64,000 nt of DNA from Jatrophihabitans telluris (GCF_023516435.1 NZ_CP097332.1:4030001-4094000); one strand, 5' to 3'. Shown: positions 16,701 to 26,585, counted from the first letter of the stretch. The notes: a model not told the origin generated them from the letters alone. Numbers and translations: made by a program.

Positions 16701-16913
16701 TCAGACCTCTACAGGGGTGTTCGTGTTTCCTTCGAGGAGCGAGCGAACCTCAGACTCGCGGTACCGGCGGTGACCGCCGAGCGTGCGAATCGAAGTCAGC
16801 TTGCCGGCCTTGGCCCACCGGGTGACCGTCTTGGGGTCAACTCGGAACAGCGTGGCCACCTCGGACGGAGTCAACAGAGGCTCCGACTCGGTGCGTTGAC
16901 GAGGGTTGGTCAT
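16701..16913 (-). CDS. bldC: BldC, MerR-like developmental DNA-binding protein
   Basis: A 70-aa MerR-type winged-helix protein nearly identical in plan to Streptomyces BldC: SEPLLTPSEVATLFRVDPKT, then VTRWAKAGKLTSIRTLGGHR and RYRESEVRSLL. BldC binds direct repeats as head-to-tail oligomers and controls the onset of development in streptomycetes; in non-sporulating relatives its role is less clear. The ATG at 16913 is chosen because AGGAAGGGGG precedes it; an upstream in-frame start at 16940 would add nine residues with no homology. Its position beside DUF3073, purM and purF is a conserved actinobacterial arrangement. Confidence 0.95.
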   Translation of the reverse strand: MTNPRQRTESEPLLTPSEVATLFRVDPKTVTRWAKAGKLTSIRTLGGHRRYRESEVRSLLEGNTNTPVEV

Positions 16914-17382
16914 GATCCTCGCCCCCTTCCTGGTATTCACAAAACGCGCATCCCGTTGCGTCGTCCTAGGAAGTATGCACCAAATTCCCGGCCAGAATCT
17001 TGTCTAGGCACTGTGAAGTGGGGCGCAAATGGTATCGCTTTGGTAACGATGGGCGGTTTTAGGTATAACTCGACACCGCTGGTGACGGCCCGTGTTCGTT
17101 GTGTGCTCAATTGGTTAGCCGCGCTCACGGAGAGCGTGCTCATGGCGGTATCACTCGGATTTCGGTAACCACGCGGCGCTAGATGAGCCGGAGCCAAGAG
17201 TGGACTCTGTCGCTTACGTGACTCAACGTCCTATCGGTGTGCGCTCCAGGCCCGGCCCGATGTACTCTCGGGGCACGAATTGATAACCAGATTCCCGGCG
17301 TGGACCGCGGATGACCGTCAGTCGACCCACTGCCGGTGTTCGCCTCCGCCCCGGATGACCGTGTGAGCGAGGGGGTCGAGCC
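16914..17382. other. long divergent intergenic region between bldC and the DUF3073 gene
   Basis: Some 469 bases without a convincing gene. The bldC-proximal half is unusually AT-rich for this window (for example about 16975-17070). It presumably holds the promoters of both genes and perhaps a long bldC leader. No riboswitch, palindrome or small ORF with a ribosome site could be recognised in it. Confidence 0.6.
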
Positions 17383-17607
17383 ATGGGGCGCGGCCGTGCG
17401 AAGGCAAAGCAGACCAAAGTGGCCCGGGAACTGAAGTACCACACCCAGGACACCGACTTCTCCGCACTTCAGCGTGAGCTCGGGCAACCACCGCCCACGG
17501 GCTACCGCCGCGAAGAGTCGGACCACGACCCGTACAGCGACCCCTATCGGGAGTCAGACGCCGACACCGGCTTCGACGACGACACCTGGGCCCGCCGCTC
17601 CGGCTGA
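17383..17607 (+). CDS. DUF3073 family protein
   Basis: A 74-aa hydrophilic protein. The first 40 residues (MGRGRAKAKQTKVARELKYH, then TDFSALQRELG) are the DUF3073 signature; the rest is acidic and disordered. The function is unknown. It is found across actinobacteria next to purM and bldC, as here. The ATG at 17383 is preceded by GAGGGGG. It is convergent with purM, 23 bases apart. The basic N terminus suggests nucleic-acid or ribosome contact, but that is only inference. Confidence 0.9.
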   Translation: MGRGRAKAKQTKVARELKYHTQDTDFSALQRELGQPPPTGYRREESDHDPYSDPYRESDADTGFDDDTWARRSG

Positions 17608-17630
17608 ACCCGGAGACGACGCGGGCATGG

Positions 17631-18698
17631 CTAGAAGCCGCAGTTGGAGTAGTCCCCCGTGAGCACCACGGCCGCCGTGGCCGCGTGCCCCGCCTGTCGT
17701 ATGTCGCCCAGCCGCCATGCCGGCACCCCGCGCGCGCTCAGCAGGTCCATGGCGGCGTCGGCGCGATCGGCCGACACGACCGCGACCATCCCCACGCCGA
17801 GGTTGAACGCGGGTTCGAGGTCGGTGCGCCCGACGCCGCCCTGAGCGGCCAGGTACTGAAAGATCGGCAACGGCGACCAGCTCGCCCGGTCGACCACGGC
17901 CTCGACCCCAACCGGAAGAATGCGCACCAGGTTGCCCGCCAGGCCCCCGCCGGTGATGTGCGAGAGGGCGTGCACGCCCACCTCACGAATGAGCGCCAGG
18001 CAATCCTGTGCGTAAATGGTGGTCGGCGTCAGCAACTGCTCCCCTAGGGTGCTGCCACCCAATTCCGCCGGGCGCGAGGACAACTCCAGCCGCGCCGCGG
18101 ACAGGACATGGCGCACCAGCGAGTACCCGTTGGAATGAACGCCCGAGGAGCCCATCGCGATCAGGACGTCGCCCGGACGGACGAGGTCGGCGGAGAGCAT
18201 TTCGTCGGCGTTCACCACCCCGGTGCCTGCGCCGGAGATGTCGTAGTCGTCGACGCCCATCACTCCGGGGTGCTCAGCCGTCTCGCCGCCGACGAGCGCG
18301 CAGCCCGCTCGCACACAGCCTTCGGCGATGCCCGACACGATCGCGGCGATCTTGTCCGGGACGACCTTGCCCGTGGCGATGTAGTCGGTCATGAACAGCG
18401 GCTCCGCCCCGACCACGACGAGGTCGTCGATGACCATGGCCACCAGATCGATTCCGATGGTGTCGTGGACGTCGAGCTGCTGGGCGATGACGAGTTTCGT
18501 GCCGACGCCGTCGGTGGAAGTGGCCAGCACCGGGCGGGGGTAACGGGCGAGATCGAGGGAGAACAGCCCCGCGAAACCGCCCAGGCCCCCCAGCACCTCC
18601 GGTCGCCGCGTCCGTCCGACCGAGCTCTTCATCAGCTCGACCGCATGGTCACCGGCCTGGATGTCGACCCCGGCGGCGGCATAGGACATGTCACTCAT
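17631..18698 (-). CDS. purM: phosphoribosylformylglycinamidine cyclo-ligase (PurM, AIR synthetase)
   Basis: Closes the imidazole ring: ATP-dependent conversion of FGAM to AIR, step five of purine synthesis. The 355-aa product shows ATSTDGVGTKL near residue 60, VGGETAEHPG, GSSGVHSNGYSLVR and SHITGGGLAGNL, all PurM hallmarks. The frame remains open upstream through the end of purF, but the family begins at MSDMSYAAAGVDI, giving the ATG at 18698 (an ATG at 18689 is a close alternative). purF lies 32 bases upstream on the same strand, so the two are probably one transcript. Confidence 0.95.
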   Translation of the reverse strand: MSDMSYAAAGVDIQAGDHAVELMKSSVGRTRRPEVLGGLGGFAGLFSLDLARYPRPVLATSTDGVGTKLVIAQQLDVHDTIGIDLVAMVIDDLVVVGAEPLFMTDYIATGKVVPDKIAAIVSGIAEGCVRAGCALVGGETAEHPGVMGVDDYDISGAGTGVVNADEMLSADLVRPGDVLIAMGSSGVHSNGYSLVRHVLSAARLELSSRPAELGGSTLGEQLLTPTTIYAQDCLALIREVGVHALSHITGGGLAGNLVRILPVGVEAVVDRASWSPLPIFQYLAAQGGVGRTDLEPAFNLGVGMVAVVSADRADAAMDLLSARGVPAWRLGDIRQAGHAATAAVVLTGDYSNCGF

Positions 18699-18730
18699 GG
18701 CTGAACCACGTCTCCGATCGACTGCCCGCA

Positions 18731-20269
18731 CTACGGGCGCTGCAGGGCGTCCGCACCCGGGTAGCCCTCGGCCAGCTCGGGCTCGCGAGCACCGGAAGGG
18801 GCACCGGCGCCGACTGCCCGACCGATGCCTTCGAGTACGTGCTTGCCGACCACATCCGGCAACGCGATCGGGTACTCGCCGTCGAAGCAGGCCCGGCACA
18901 ACCGTGTCTTGGGCTGTTCGCTGGCGGCCACCACGCCGTCGAGAGAGATGTAGCCGAGGCTGTCCGCGCCGATGGACGCGCGGATGCCCTCGGTGTCCAG
19001 GCCGCTGGCGAGCAGCTCGGCCTTCGATGCGAAGTCGATGCCGTAGAAGCAGGGCCACTTGACCGGCGGCGAAGCGATCCGCACGTGGACCTCGACGGCG
19101 CCCGCCTCACGCAGCATCCGGATCACGGCGCGCTGGGTGTTGCCGCGCACGATCGAGTCGTCGACCACGATCAGGCGCTTGCCGCGGATCACGTCTCGCA
19201 GCGGGTTGAGCTTGAGCCGGATTCCGAGCTGGCGGATCGTCTGCGAGGGTTGGATGAAGGTCCGGCCGACGTAGGCGTTCTTGACCAGACCCATGCCGTA
19301 GGGGATGCCGGATTCCTCGGCATAACCGATCGCGGCGGGGGTGCCGGACTCCGGCGTGGGCATGACCAGATCGGCCTCGACGGGGTGTTCACGCGCGAGC
19401 CGCCGGCCGATGTCAACGCGGGTCGAATGAACCGATCGGCCACCGATCGTGGTGTCGGGGCGGGCGAGGTAGACGTACTCGAACAGGCAACCCTTGGGAT
19501 CGGGGTTGGCGAAACGCTGCGAGCGCAAGCCGTCCTCGTCGATCGCGATGAGTTCGCCCGGTTCGATCTCACGGACGAAGGCGGCGCCGACGATGTCCAG
19601 GGCCGCCGACTCGGACGTGACCACCCAGCCTCGTTCCAGCCGTCCCAGCGACAACGGCCGGACGCCCTGGGGATCACGCGCGGCGTAGAGCGTGTGCTCG
19701 TCCATGAAAACCAGCGAGAAGGCACCCTTCAGCGTGGGCAGCACCTCCATCGCGGCCTGCTCGAGACTGACGTCCGGACGGGCCGCGAGCAGCGCCGTCA
19801 TCAGATCGGAGTCCGACGTCGATCCGTTCTTGTCCCCGCGATGGGGCGTGGTCTCGTTGGCGGCGGCCAGCTCGGCGGTGTTGACGAGGTTGCCGTTGTG
19901 ACCGAGAGCGATGCCGGTACCGGTGACCGTGGTGCGGAAGATCGGCTGGGCGTTCTCCCACGTCGTCGACCCGGTGGTCGAGTAGCGCGTGTGGCCGAGG
20001 GCGATGTGACCCTTGAGTGTCGCCAGGGTCGACTCGTCGAAAACCTGGCTCACCAGCCCGAGATCCTTGAACACCAGGATCGAGGAGCCGTCGCTGACCG
20101 CGATGCCGGCTGCCTCTTGCCCCCGATGCTGCAGGGCGTACATACCGAAATACGCCAACTTGGCGACCTCTTCGCCCGGTGCCCAGACCCCGAAAACGCC
20201 ACAGGCGTCCTGGGGACCCTGGTCTTGGGGGTTGAGGTCGTGGGTGAGCCGTCCGTCTCCGCGCGCCAC
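18731..20269 (-). CDS. purF: amidophosphoribosyltransferase (PurF)
   Basis: First committed step of purine synthesis: PRPP plus glutamine to phosphoribosylamine. The 512-aa protein starts with a 22-residue propeptide before nucleophile C23 (DACGVFGVW), and continues with YGMYALQHRGQE-like glutaminase motifs and the PRPP loop RLIVVDDSIVRGNTQRAVI. Four cysteines in CLFEYVY, CFYGID and CRACFDGEYP match the Bacillus-type [4Fe-4S] ligands, so an oxygen-sensitive cluster is predicted. The GTG at 20269 is the start. It leads purM. Confidence 0.95.
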   Translation of the reverse strand: MARGDGRLTHDLNPQDQGPQDACGVFGVWAPGEEVAKLAYFGMYALQHRGQEAAGIAVSDGSSILVFKDLGLVSQVFDESTLATLKGHIALGHTRYSTTGSTTWENAQPIFRTTVTGTGIALGHNGNLVNTAELAAANETTPHRGDKNGSTSDSDLMTALLAARPDVSLEQAAMEVLPTLKGAFSLVFMDEHTLYAARDPQGVRPLSLGRLERGWVVTSESAALDIVGAAFVREIEPGELIAIDEDGLRSQRFANPDPKGCLFEYVYLARPDTTIGGRSVHSTRVDIGRRLAREHPVEADLVMPTPESGTPAAIGYAEESGIPYGMGLVKNAYVGRTFIQPSQTIRQLGIRLKLNPLRDVIRGKRLIVVDDSIVRGNTQRAVIRMLREAGAVEVHVRIASPPVKWPCFYGIDFASKAELLASGLDTEGIRASIGADSLGYISLDGVVAASEQPKTRLCRACFDGEYPIALPDVVGKHVLEGIGRAVGAGAPSGAREPELAEGYPGADALQRP

Positions 20270-20290
20270 AGCACGAAGTCTACGGGTTGG

Positions 20291-21340
20291 TCAGCCGTGC
20301 TGCTGACCGCCACTACCCGAGCCGCCCGCGCCGTCGGAGAACGGATCCGGGTAGGACGGTGGTCCGGTGTACGGGGCCGGCGGCATCGCCCCGGCCTCGG
20401 GCGGGTAGCTCTCGGATTGCGGCAGGTACGGCGCACGTTCCTGTGGGTACGGCGGCGGGTACTGCTCGGGCTGTGGCGGGTACGGCGGCGGGTATGGCGA
20501 TTGGTACTGCGGCGGGTACGGCTCGGGCTGTGGCGGGTAGGGCGGCGGGTATGGCGGCGGGTATGGCTCGGTTCGTGGTGCGCTCTGCGAGGATGCGGCC
20601 AGCAGGCGAAGCCGGCGATAGACGACATCGACGGCCGCGCCCGCGCCAAGCACGGACAGCGCGGCGGCCGCAATGGCCAGCCAGAACCCGGTCTCGAGAT
20701 GGAGCACGAAGTTCGACGCGCCGATCTGGTTGAGCTGCGACCTTTCCGCGTCCCACTCCAGCACGACCCCCGCGACTGCGCCCAGCATCAGGAACGAAGC
20801 CGCCAGGCCGATGAGCAGCGGCCACACGGCCCGGCGGAAGGCCAGCACCGCGACCAGAGCCACGACGAGGATGACCGCCGCGACCGCGAGGACGATCCCG
20901 AAACGCTGGGTGTGGATGTTGCCCGAACCCGAGTCGCCCGTCGACAGCGAGATGACCCCCCAGCCGCTGACCGACTGCGTTTCGATCGCGAGCGAAGACG
21001 GCTCAGGATTGGGGAAGCTGATGGTGAAGTAGGTGAGGAAGGGGGAAATCGCCGCCGCCAGTACCGACAGCGTCCACAACCCGAGCAGCGCGACGGCGAG
21101 GACTCGATCCAGCGGGCTGTGCATGCCGGGGTCTGTCCAAGGAGCGGCGAATCGGGTCCATGATGGGCCGGCCCCACCGTCCCTGCCGCCCGTGCCGTCC
21201 CCACCGCCCGTGCCATCTGACTCGTCTTGCCCGTGAGCGCCGCTACCGTCGCCGAGGTTCTGATCGGCGGCGTCTTCCACGATCGCCTCGCCCCAGGGCG
21301 TGCTCAGGTAGCTGACGGGTTCAGGGGACGGCTGGGACAT
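20291..21340 (-). CDS. membrane protein with Tyr/Pro-rich C-terminal tail
   Basis: Unrecognised 349-aa protein. Residues about 1-75 are acidic and Gly/Asp-rich, then four predicted membrane helices (around 80-110, 145-170, 178-205, 220-245) with an extracytoplasmic loop between the first two, then a tail of about 100 residues built from YPPPYPP and YPPQPE repeats. Such tails are intrinsically disordered and are common in actinobacterial division and envelope proteins. Its ATG at 21340 overlaps the stop of the next upstream gene (TGATG), so the two are co-translated. It ends 21 bases before the purF start. Confidence 0.8.
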   Translation of the reverse strand: MSQPSPEPVSYLSTPWGEAIVEDAADQNLGDGSGAHGQDESDGTGGGDGTGGRDGGAGPSWTRFAAPWTDPGMHSPLDRVLAVALLGLWTLSVLAAAISPFLTYFTISFPNPEPSSLAIETQSVSGWGVISLSTGDSGSGNIHTQRFGIVLAVAAVILVVALVAVLAFRRAVWPLLIGLAASFLMLGAVAGVVLEWDAERSQLNQIGASNFVLHLETGFWLAIAAAALSVLGAGAAVDVVYRRLRLLAASSQSAPRTEPYPPPYPPPYPPQPEPYPPQYQSPYPPPYPPQPEQYPPPYPQERAPYLPQSESYPPEAGAMPPAPYTGPPSYPDPFSDGAGGSGSGGQQHG

Positions 21341-22389
21341 CAGGCTCCCGGTGGGGCAGCGGGCGATGGTGGTCGGCCGGGATCGGCCAACGCGGTTCGG
21401 TACACCGACCGTACGGCCAGGCACGTCCGCGCGTGTGAGCGGGCACCGGCGGTCAGGCTGGTCCGCATCGCGGTATCCGTGCTGGCGGTGACCACGAAGT
21501 AGAACGCGCTGAACACGCCGAGGAACGCTGCGACCCGCACGTGCTCGCTGGACAGTGCGTAGTCGTGTCCGGCCAGACGTGCCTGCCACCAGACCTGAGC
21601 CCGTTCGATGGACCAGGCGGTGACCGTGGCCGTATCGACCGTCAGCACTCCGAAGACGATGAAGAACGCGAAGATCAACAGTCCGACGACTGCCGCGACG
21701 GTCAGTTGGGCCAGCGCCGTGACGGCTCGTAGGTTCCACGCCTCCGCCCGGCCGAGCGCGGGCTGCGGCGCCGCGGTGGCCCGTTCGGCGAGGTGGTCGG
21801 GCACCGCCAGCTCGTCAGGTAATGCCGCGCGCAGCCCGTCCACCCCGACGAAGGCAATTTCGTCCAGGTCCGGACGTACCTGCTTGCCGACGAACACGAT
21901 GCCGATGCCAGCGAACAGCAACGCGGTCAGGGCCAGGGGCAGTCCATGCAGGCGGCCGACCGTCTGCCAGGTCTCCGCTCCGAGGAAGAAGAAAGCGACG
22001 GCAACGAGCAGCAGCGGAATCACCGACATCATCGAGGTCCCGCCGCGCACGACGATCTGCCACAGCAGGCGCAGCGCGAACAACGCCAAGGGGACGATGC
22101 CGGTGGCCAGCGCCAGGTACCCCGCCGCGGAGCCCACCAGCGCGGCGAGCACCGCCACGCCCAGATTCGGGAACACGCCCGCCGGTCCGACTCCGACCAC
22201 GACCGGGACCGTGATCACCAGCTCGGCGAACAGGATGCCGGCCACGGTCCAGGGCACCGCGCGTCGCGGCCGGGCATAGCCGATCACGAAGGTCGGCACT
22301 CCGTGTCCGGTAAGCCAGCGCTCGATGCTCGACCGATCTGGTCGGCCATGGCTCGCAGGGCGGCGCGGGGCGGGATCGGGCTCAGGCAC
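21340..22389 (-). CDS. polytopic membrane protein of unknown function
   Basis: A 349-aa protein with about seven to eight membrane segments (PWTVAGILFAELVITVPVVV, LGVAVLAALVGSAAGYLALA, PLALFALRLLWQIVV, SVIPLLLVAVAFFFLG, LPLALTALLFAGIGIVFVG, LTVAAVVGLLIFAFFIVFGV, VAAFLGVFSAFYFVV). No family was recognised. The frame extends to 22467 inside a tandem-repeat array, which is unlikely to be coding; the GTG at 22389 is the best start, though without a clear ribosome site. It is coupled to the following membrane-protein gene by TGATG overlap, suggesting that the two products work together. Confidence 0.7.
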   Translation of the reverse strand: MPEPDPAPRRPASHGRPDRSSIERWLTGHGVPTFVIGYARPRRAVPWTVAGILFAELVITVPVVVGVGPAGVFPNLGVAVLAALVGSAAGYLALATGIVPLALFALRLLWQIVVRGGTSMMSVIPLLLVAVAFFFLGAETWQTVGRLHGLPLALTALLFAGIGIVFVGKQVRPDLDEIAFVGVDGLRAALPDELAVPDHLAERATAAPQPALGRAEAWNLRAVTALAQLTVAAVVGLLIFAFFIVFGVLTVDTATVTAWSIERAQVWWQARLAGHDYALSSEHVRVAAFLGVFSAFYFVVTASTDTAMRTSLTAGARSHARTCLAVRSVYRTALADPGRPPSPAAPPGA

Positions 22390-22444
22390 GACACGAGTCT
22401 GCCTGACTGTGCGTGCGGCGTGGGGCTCGTTCGAAGAGGTCGGC

Positions 22445-22570
22445 GCGCGCAACAAGGGCAACGTCAACGGTCAGCGGCGCGCAACAAGGGCAACGTCAAC
22501 GGTCAGCGGCGCGCAACAAGGGCAACGTCAACGGTCAGCGGCGCGCAACAAGGGCAACGTCAACGGTCAG
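22445..22570. repeat. 32-bp tandem repeat array A (four units)
   Basis: Four head-to-tail units with exact 32-bp spacing (GCAACAAGGG begins at 22449, 22481, 22513 and 22545). The core is GGCGCGCAACAAGGGCAACG followed by TCAACGGTCA. Copies are identical apart from the edges. The array fills the space upstream of the membrane-protein operon, and its last unit contains the stop codon of the DinB-like gene (22567-22569). There are no unique spacers, so it is not CRISPR. A related array lies at 36944. Confidence 0.9.
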
Positions 22571-23352
22571 AGGAGGGGGAGGTAGGGCGCCAGGTCGGCG
22601 CGGTTGCCGCTGGCGCGCACCGACGATCCGGCCCGGGCCTCGGACCAGGCCAAGCGCCCGCTCGCCAGCCGAAGCCAGGTGAGGCCGTCGGTCTCGATCA
22701 CGTTCGGCGGCGTGCCCCGGGTGTGCCGGGGGCCCTCAATGGCCTGGACCGCCACGAAGGGCGGAACCCGGACCTCGACGGAATGTCCTGGGTACCGGTC
22801 GGCCAACACCGTCGCCAGCGTCCGCACCGCATCGGTGAGCGCTGCCTTCGCCAGCGGTACCGCCGGCCGGTCCGGCAATGACCGGGTCAGATCATCGGCG
22901 TGCACGACCAGCTCCACGATCCGGGTACGGGCCCAATCCTCGGCGGTGAGCGAGCCGCGCATCCCGGCCACCACCGCGGGGTGCGGTTCACCTGCCGACG
23001 CTCGCGCAGCGGCGACCGCCTCGTGGAAGGCCACCCGCAGCTCCTGCGGACCGGCGGCACCGATCGTCTCCTGCGTCGCGGCAGCGATCTCCTTCGCCGC
23101 CGGGGCGTAACGGCTCAGGTACTCGCCCACCGGCAAGGCCTTCCCGTCCGACGGGGTGCCGTTGACCCGGGCGTAGCTACGCAGCGATCCCAGCAGGTGA
23201 CCGGCCAGGGCGCGCACATCCCAGCCGGGCAACACCGACGGCCGGGCGAAGTCGGACTCCGGCAGCTGCGCCAACCAGTCGTCGAGGATCTCGGCTTGGG
23301 CGATCAGCGCCTGCCCGCGTTTGGCGGCGCCCCGGGCGTTGGCGGCGGCCAC
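22567..23352 (-). CDS. DinB-like / maleylpyruvate isomerase-type family protein
   Basis: A 261-aa protein of the actinobacterial DinB-fold group related to mycothiol-dependent maleylpyruvate isomerase. The N-terminal helical bundle is visible ([20 protein letters not shown], then [20 protein letters not shown]), with a His in [15 protein letters not shown], followed by a small alpha/beta C-terminal domain. These proteins are thought to use mycothiol or bind metal through His residues; the true reaction is unknown. The GTG at 23352 lies 7 bases after the purL stop, so it is likely cotranscribed with purL. The stop codon is supplied by the tandem-repeat array. Confidence 0.78.
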   Translation of the reverse strand: MAAANARGAAKRGQALIAQAEILDDWLAQLPESDFARPSVLPGWDVRALAGHLLGSLRSYARVNGTPSDGKALPVGEYLSRYAPAAKEIAAATQETIGAAGPQELRVAFHEAVAAARASAGEPHPAVVAGMRGSLTAEDWARTRIVELVVHADDLTRSLPDRPAVPLAKAALTDAVRTLATVLADRYPGHSVEVRVPPFVAVQAIEGPRHTRGTPPNVIETDGLTWLRLASGRLAWSEARAGSSVRASGNRADLAPYLPLL

Positions 23353-23359
23353 CGCCGAC

Positions 23360-25630
23360 TCAGCCGAACAGGGCCGGCAGCGTCTCGCTCCAGGCCCGGC
23401 GGATCTCCGAGACCGGCAACCGGAACTGCCCGGCGACGTCGATCGCCGTCTCCAGGATGTCGGTCCGGCCGATGTTGACGGCCGGCACATTCTTGTCCCC
23501 ACACAGCGCGGTGAACGCCTCGACCTGGCCGCGGGGTACCGCGACCACAGCGCGTCCGGCCGACTCGGAGAACAGGAACACGAACGGGTCCAGCCCCTCG
23601 GGCACGCTGACCCGCACGCCCGTCTTACCCCTCAGCGCCGATTCGGCCAGGGCGACGAACAAGCCTCCGTCGGACAGATCGTGCGCGGCCGATACCAGTT
23701 GCCGACCGGACGCCTCGACGAGGACTTCGGCCAGCACCCGCTCGCGTTCGAGGTCCACCGCGGGCGGCTTGCCCCCTAGGAAGCCGTGGACGACGTGGGC
23801 CCACTCGGACCCGCCGAACTCGTCCGCGGTGTCGCCGAGCAGGAACAGGTGATCGCCGTCGTGGTTGAACGCGATCGGAGTGCGTTGGTGAACGTCGGCG
23901 ATCAGGCCGAGTACGCCGATGACCGGGGTCGGCAGGATCGGTGACGTCCCGGTCTGGTTGTAGAAGCTGACATTGCCGCCGGTCACCGGAATGCCCAGCT
24001 GCTGGCAGCCGTCGGCCAGGCCGCGAACAGCCTCGGAGAACTGCCACATCACGGCCGGATCCTCCGGCGAGCCGAAGTTGAGGCAGTTCGTGACCGCCAG
24101 CGGTTTGGCGCCGGTGGTGGCGACGTTGCGGTAGGCCTCCGCCAGCGCGAGCTGAGCCCCGGTGTACGGATCGAGCCTGGTGTACCGGCCGTTTCCGTCG
24201 GTGGCCAGGGCCAGCCCGAGGTTCGAGTTCTCGCTCACCCGGATCATGCCCGAGTCCTCCGGCTGCGCCAGCACCGTGTTGCCGAGCACGTACCGGTCGT
24301 ACTGATCGGTGATCCACGACTTGTCGGCCAGATTCGGGCTCGCCATCAGCCGCAGTGCGGTGGCCCGGAGCTTCTCGCCGGTGTTGGGGCGGGGCAGGCC
24401 GTTACCGTGCTCTCCGTTGAGAGCGTCCTGGTCGTAGGGCCGGCTGATCGGCCGCTGGTAGACCGGGCCCTCATGGGCCAGCGTGCGCGGCGGGACGTCG
24501 ACGATCTTGTCGCCGTGCCAGCGCATGGTCAGGCGGCCGGAGTTGTTGACCTCGCCGATGACGGTGGCGGTGACGTCCCACTTCTTGCAGACGTCCATGA
24601 ACGCGCCGAGGTTTTCGGGCGTGACCACGGCCATCATGCGTTCCTGGGACTCACTCATCAGGATCTCTTCGGGCACCAGCGTCTCGTCCCGCAACGGCGC
24701 GCGGTCGAGGTCCACCGACATGCCACCCGTTCCGGCGGCTGCCAGTTCGGTCGTCGCGCAGGAAAGGCCGGCCGCACCGAGATCCTGGATGCCGGTCACC
24801 AAATCGGCGGCGAAGATCTCCAGACAGCACTCGATGAGCACCTTCTCCGCGAACGGGTCACCGACCTGGACCGCCGGTCGCTTGCGCTCACCCTCTGCCT
24901 CGAAGGTCGCACTGGCCAGCACGCTCGCCCCGCCGATGCCGTCACCGCCGGTGCGGGCGCCGAACAGCACGACCTTGCTGCCAGGCCCCTCGGCCTTGGC
25001 CAGCTTGATCTCGTCCTTCTTCAGGACGCCGACACACAGGGCGTTGACCAGCGGATTGCCGAGGTAGGTCGGATCGAAGACGACCTCGCCCCCGATGTTC
25101 GGCAGGCCCAGGCAGTTGCCGTAGCCGCCGACTCCGGCGACGACACCGGGCAGCACCCGTGCGGTGTCCGCGGCGTTCGCAGGCCCGAACCGGAGCGAGT
25201 CCATCACCGCGACCGGCCGCGCACCCATGGTCAGGATGTCCCGGACGATGCCGCCCACGCCCGTGGCCGCGCCCTGGTGCGGTTCGACGAAGGAAGGATG
25301 GTTGTGCGATTCGATCTTGAAGGTGACCGCGTAGCCCTCGCCGACATCGACCACGCCGGCGTTCTCGCCCATGCCGACGAGCAGGACGTCCTTGGCCTGA
25401 GCCGGCACCTTGTCCCCGAATTGACGCAGGTGGACCTTCGACGACTTGTACGAACAGTGTTCGGACCACATCACCGAATACATCGCCAGCTCGCTGCTGG
25501 TGGGCCGGCGGCCCAGGATCTCCCTGATGCGGGCGTACTCGTTGTCGGCCAGGCCCAGCTCGGCGTAGGGCTGCTCGAGCTTCGGGTTCTTCTTGGCGTC
25601 CTTGACGGTGTCCACGTTGTAGTTCGCCAT
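23360..25630 (-). CDS. purL: phosphoribosylformylglycinamidine synthase subunit PurL
   Basis: Large subunit of the three-part FGAM synthase, which aminates FGAR using glutamine-derived ammonia and ATP. The 756-aa length is that of the short PurL found with separate PurQ and PurS. Motifs: [20 protein letters not shown] near residue 40, [38 protein letters not shown] and ISDLSDGG-like [10 protein letters not shown] near the C terminus. The ATG at 25630 lies 4 bases after the purQ stop, consistent with the purS-purQ-purL order seen here. Confidence 0.96.
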   Translation of the reverse strand: MANYNVDTVKDAKKNPKLEQPYAELGLADNEYARIREILGRRPTSSELAMYSVMWSEHCSYKSSKVHLRQFGDKVPAQAKDVLLVGMGENAGVVDVGEGYAVTFKIESHNHPSFVEPHQGAATGVGGIVRDILTMGARPVAVMDSLRFGPANAADTARVLPGVVAGVGGYGNCLGLPNIGGEVVFDPTYLGNPLVNALCVGVLKKDEIKLAKAEGPGSKVVLFGARTGGDGIGGASVLASATFEAEGERKRPAVQVGDPFAEKVLIECCLEIFAADLVTGIQDLGAAGLSCATTELAAAGTGGMSVDLDRAPLRDETLVPEEILMSESQERMMAVVTPENLGAFMDVCKKWDVTATVIGEVNNSGRLTMRWHGDKIVDVPPRTLAHEGPVYQRPISRPYDQDALNGEHGNGLPRPNTGEKLRATALRLMASPNLADKSWITDQYDRYVLGNTVLAQPEDSGMIRVSENSNLGLALATDGNGRYTRLDPYTGAQLALAEAYRNVATTGAKPLAVTNCLNFGSPEDPAVMWQFSEAVRGLADGCQQLGIPVTGGNVSFYNQTGTSPILPTPVIGVLGLIADVHQRTPIAFNHDGDHLFLLGDTADEFGGSEWAHVVHGFLGGKPPAVDLERERVLAEVLVEASGRQLVSAAHDLSDGGLFVALAESALRGKTGVRVSVPEGLDPFVFLFSESAGRAVVAVPRGQVEAFTALCGDKNVPAVNIGRTDILETAIDVAGQFRLPVSEIRRAWSETLPALFG

Positions 25631-25633
25631 GGG

Positions 25634-26320
25634 TTAGATGCCTACCAGTTTCTGCAGGATGGAGGTGAAGAAGGGCAGGCCGTCCGTCCCGTGGCCCGCG
25701 GGGCCGGTCAGATCCTCGACCGCGTGCTCGGGATGGGGCATCAGGCCGACGACGTTGCCCTCGGCGTTGCTGATGCCGGCGATGTCGCGGTACGACCCGT
25801 TCGGATTGTCCTGCAGGTAGCGGGCCACCACCCGGCCCTCGGATTCGAGTTCGTTGAGGGTGTTCTCGTCCGCGACGTAGCCGCCCTCGCCGTTCTTGAG
25901 CGGGATGACGATCTCCTGACCCTGCTGGTAGCCCGACGTCCAGAGCGTGTCGGCGTTCTCGATCCGTAGGCGCTGGTCGCGGCAGACGAACTTGCGATGG
26001 TCGTTGCGGATCAGCGCGCCGGGCAGCAGATGCGCCTCGCACAGCACCTGGAATCCGTTGCAGATTCCCAGTACCGGCATGCCCTGCCGGGCGCCGTCGA
26101 TGATCGACTCCATGGCGGGGGAGAAGCGGGCGATGGCGCCCGCGCGCAGGTAGTCACCGTAGGAGAAGCCGCCGGGCAGAACCACGGCGGCGACGTCGGA
26201 CAACCACTTCTCGCCGTGCCAGAGCGGAACTGGTTCGGCTCCCGCGATCCGGATCGCGCGAAGTGCATCACGATCGTCCAAACTGCCGGGGAAGGTCACG
26301 ACGCCAACGCGAATAGCCAC
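25634..26320 (-). CDS. purQ: phosphoribosylformylglycinamidine synthase, glutaminase subunit PurQ
   Basis: Class I glutaminase that feeds ammonia to PurL. The 228-aa product carries the nucleophile Cys in [13 protein letters not shown], the preceding oxyanion strand [16 protein letters not shown] and the catalytic His-x-Glu in [12 protein letters not shown]. The start is GTG at 26320. It follows purS by 34 bases and precedes purL by 3 bases, forming one operon. Confidence 0.96.
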   Translation of the reverse strand: MAIRVGVVTFPGSLDDRDALRAIRIAGAEPVPLWHGEKWLSDVAAVVLPGGFSYGDYLRAGAIARFSPAMESIIDGARQGMPVLGICNGFQVLCEAHLLPGALIRNDHRKFVCRDQRLRIENADTLWTSGYQQGQEIVIPLKNGEGGYVADENTLNELESEGRVVARYLQDNPNGSYRDIAGISNAEGNVVGLMPHPEHAVEDLTGPAGHGTDGLPFFTSILQKLVGI

Positions 26321-26354
26321 CCGGCAAGATTACCGGGCTGCGTCGGCGCCGGAT

Positions 26355-26585
26355 TCAGCGGCGGATCGTGAAGTCCTCGATGACCGGATTCGCCAGAAGC
26401 GTGTCGGCCAGCCGTGTGAGGGTCTCGTCGTCGAGGTTGTCATCGACGTCCAGCTCGAAATGCTTGCCCTGCCGGACGGAGTTGACGCCCTCGATCCCGA
26501 GCCGACCCAGCGCGCCCAGGATCGCCTGGCCCTGCGGGTCGAGAATCTCGGGCTTCATCACGACGTCGACGACGACTCGCGTCAC
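26355..26585 (-). CDS. purS: phosphoribosylformylglycinamidine synthase subunit PurS
   Basis: A 76-aa small subunit that bridges PurL and PurQ. The family pattern is clear: VTRVVVDVVMKPEILDPQGQ at the start and LADTLLANPVIEDFTI at the end. The frame is open 11 codons further upstream, but the GTG at 26585 has GAGGAG at correct spacing and matches the family start. It is the first gene of purS-purQ-purL and so its upstream region (26586-26665) should carry the operon promoter. Confidence 0.95.
   Translation of the reverse strand: MTRVVVDVVMKPEILDPQGQAILGALGRLGIEGVNSVRQGKHFELDVDDNLDDETLTRLADTLLANPVIEDFTIRR

Noticed and set aside
22445-22570. Possible CRISPR array
   Set aside because: The 32-bp units are contiguous with no variable spacers and no cas genes are present; the same holds for 36944-37063.
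24407-25969. Plus-strand open frame of 520 codons
   Set aside because: Antisense shadow of purL and purQ; the composition is rich in Asp/Gly/Val/Arg as expected for shadows in high-GC DNA.
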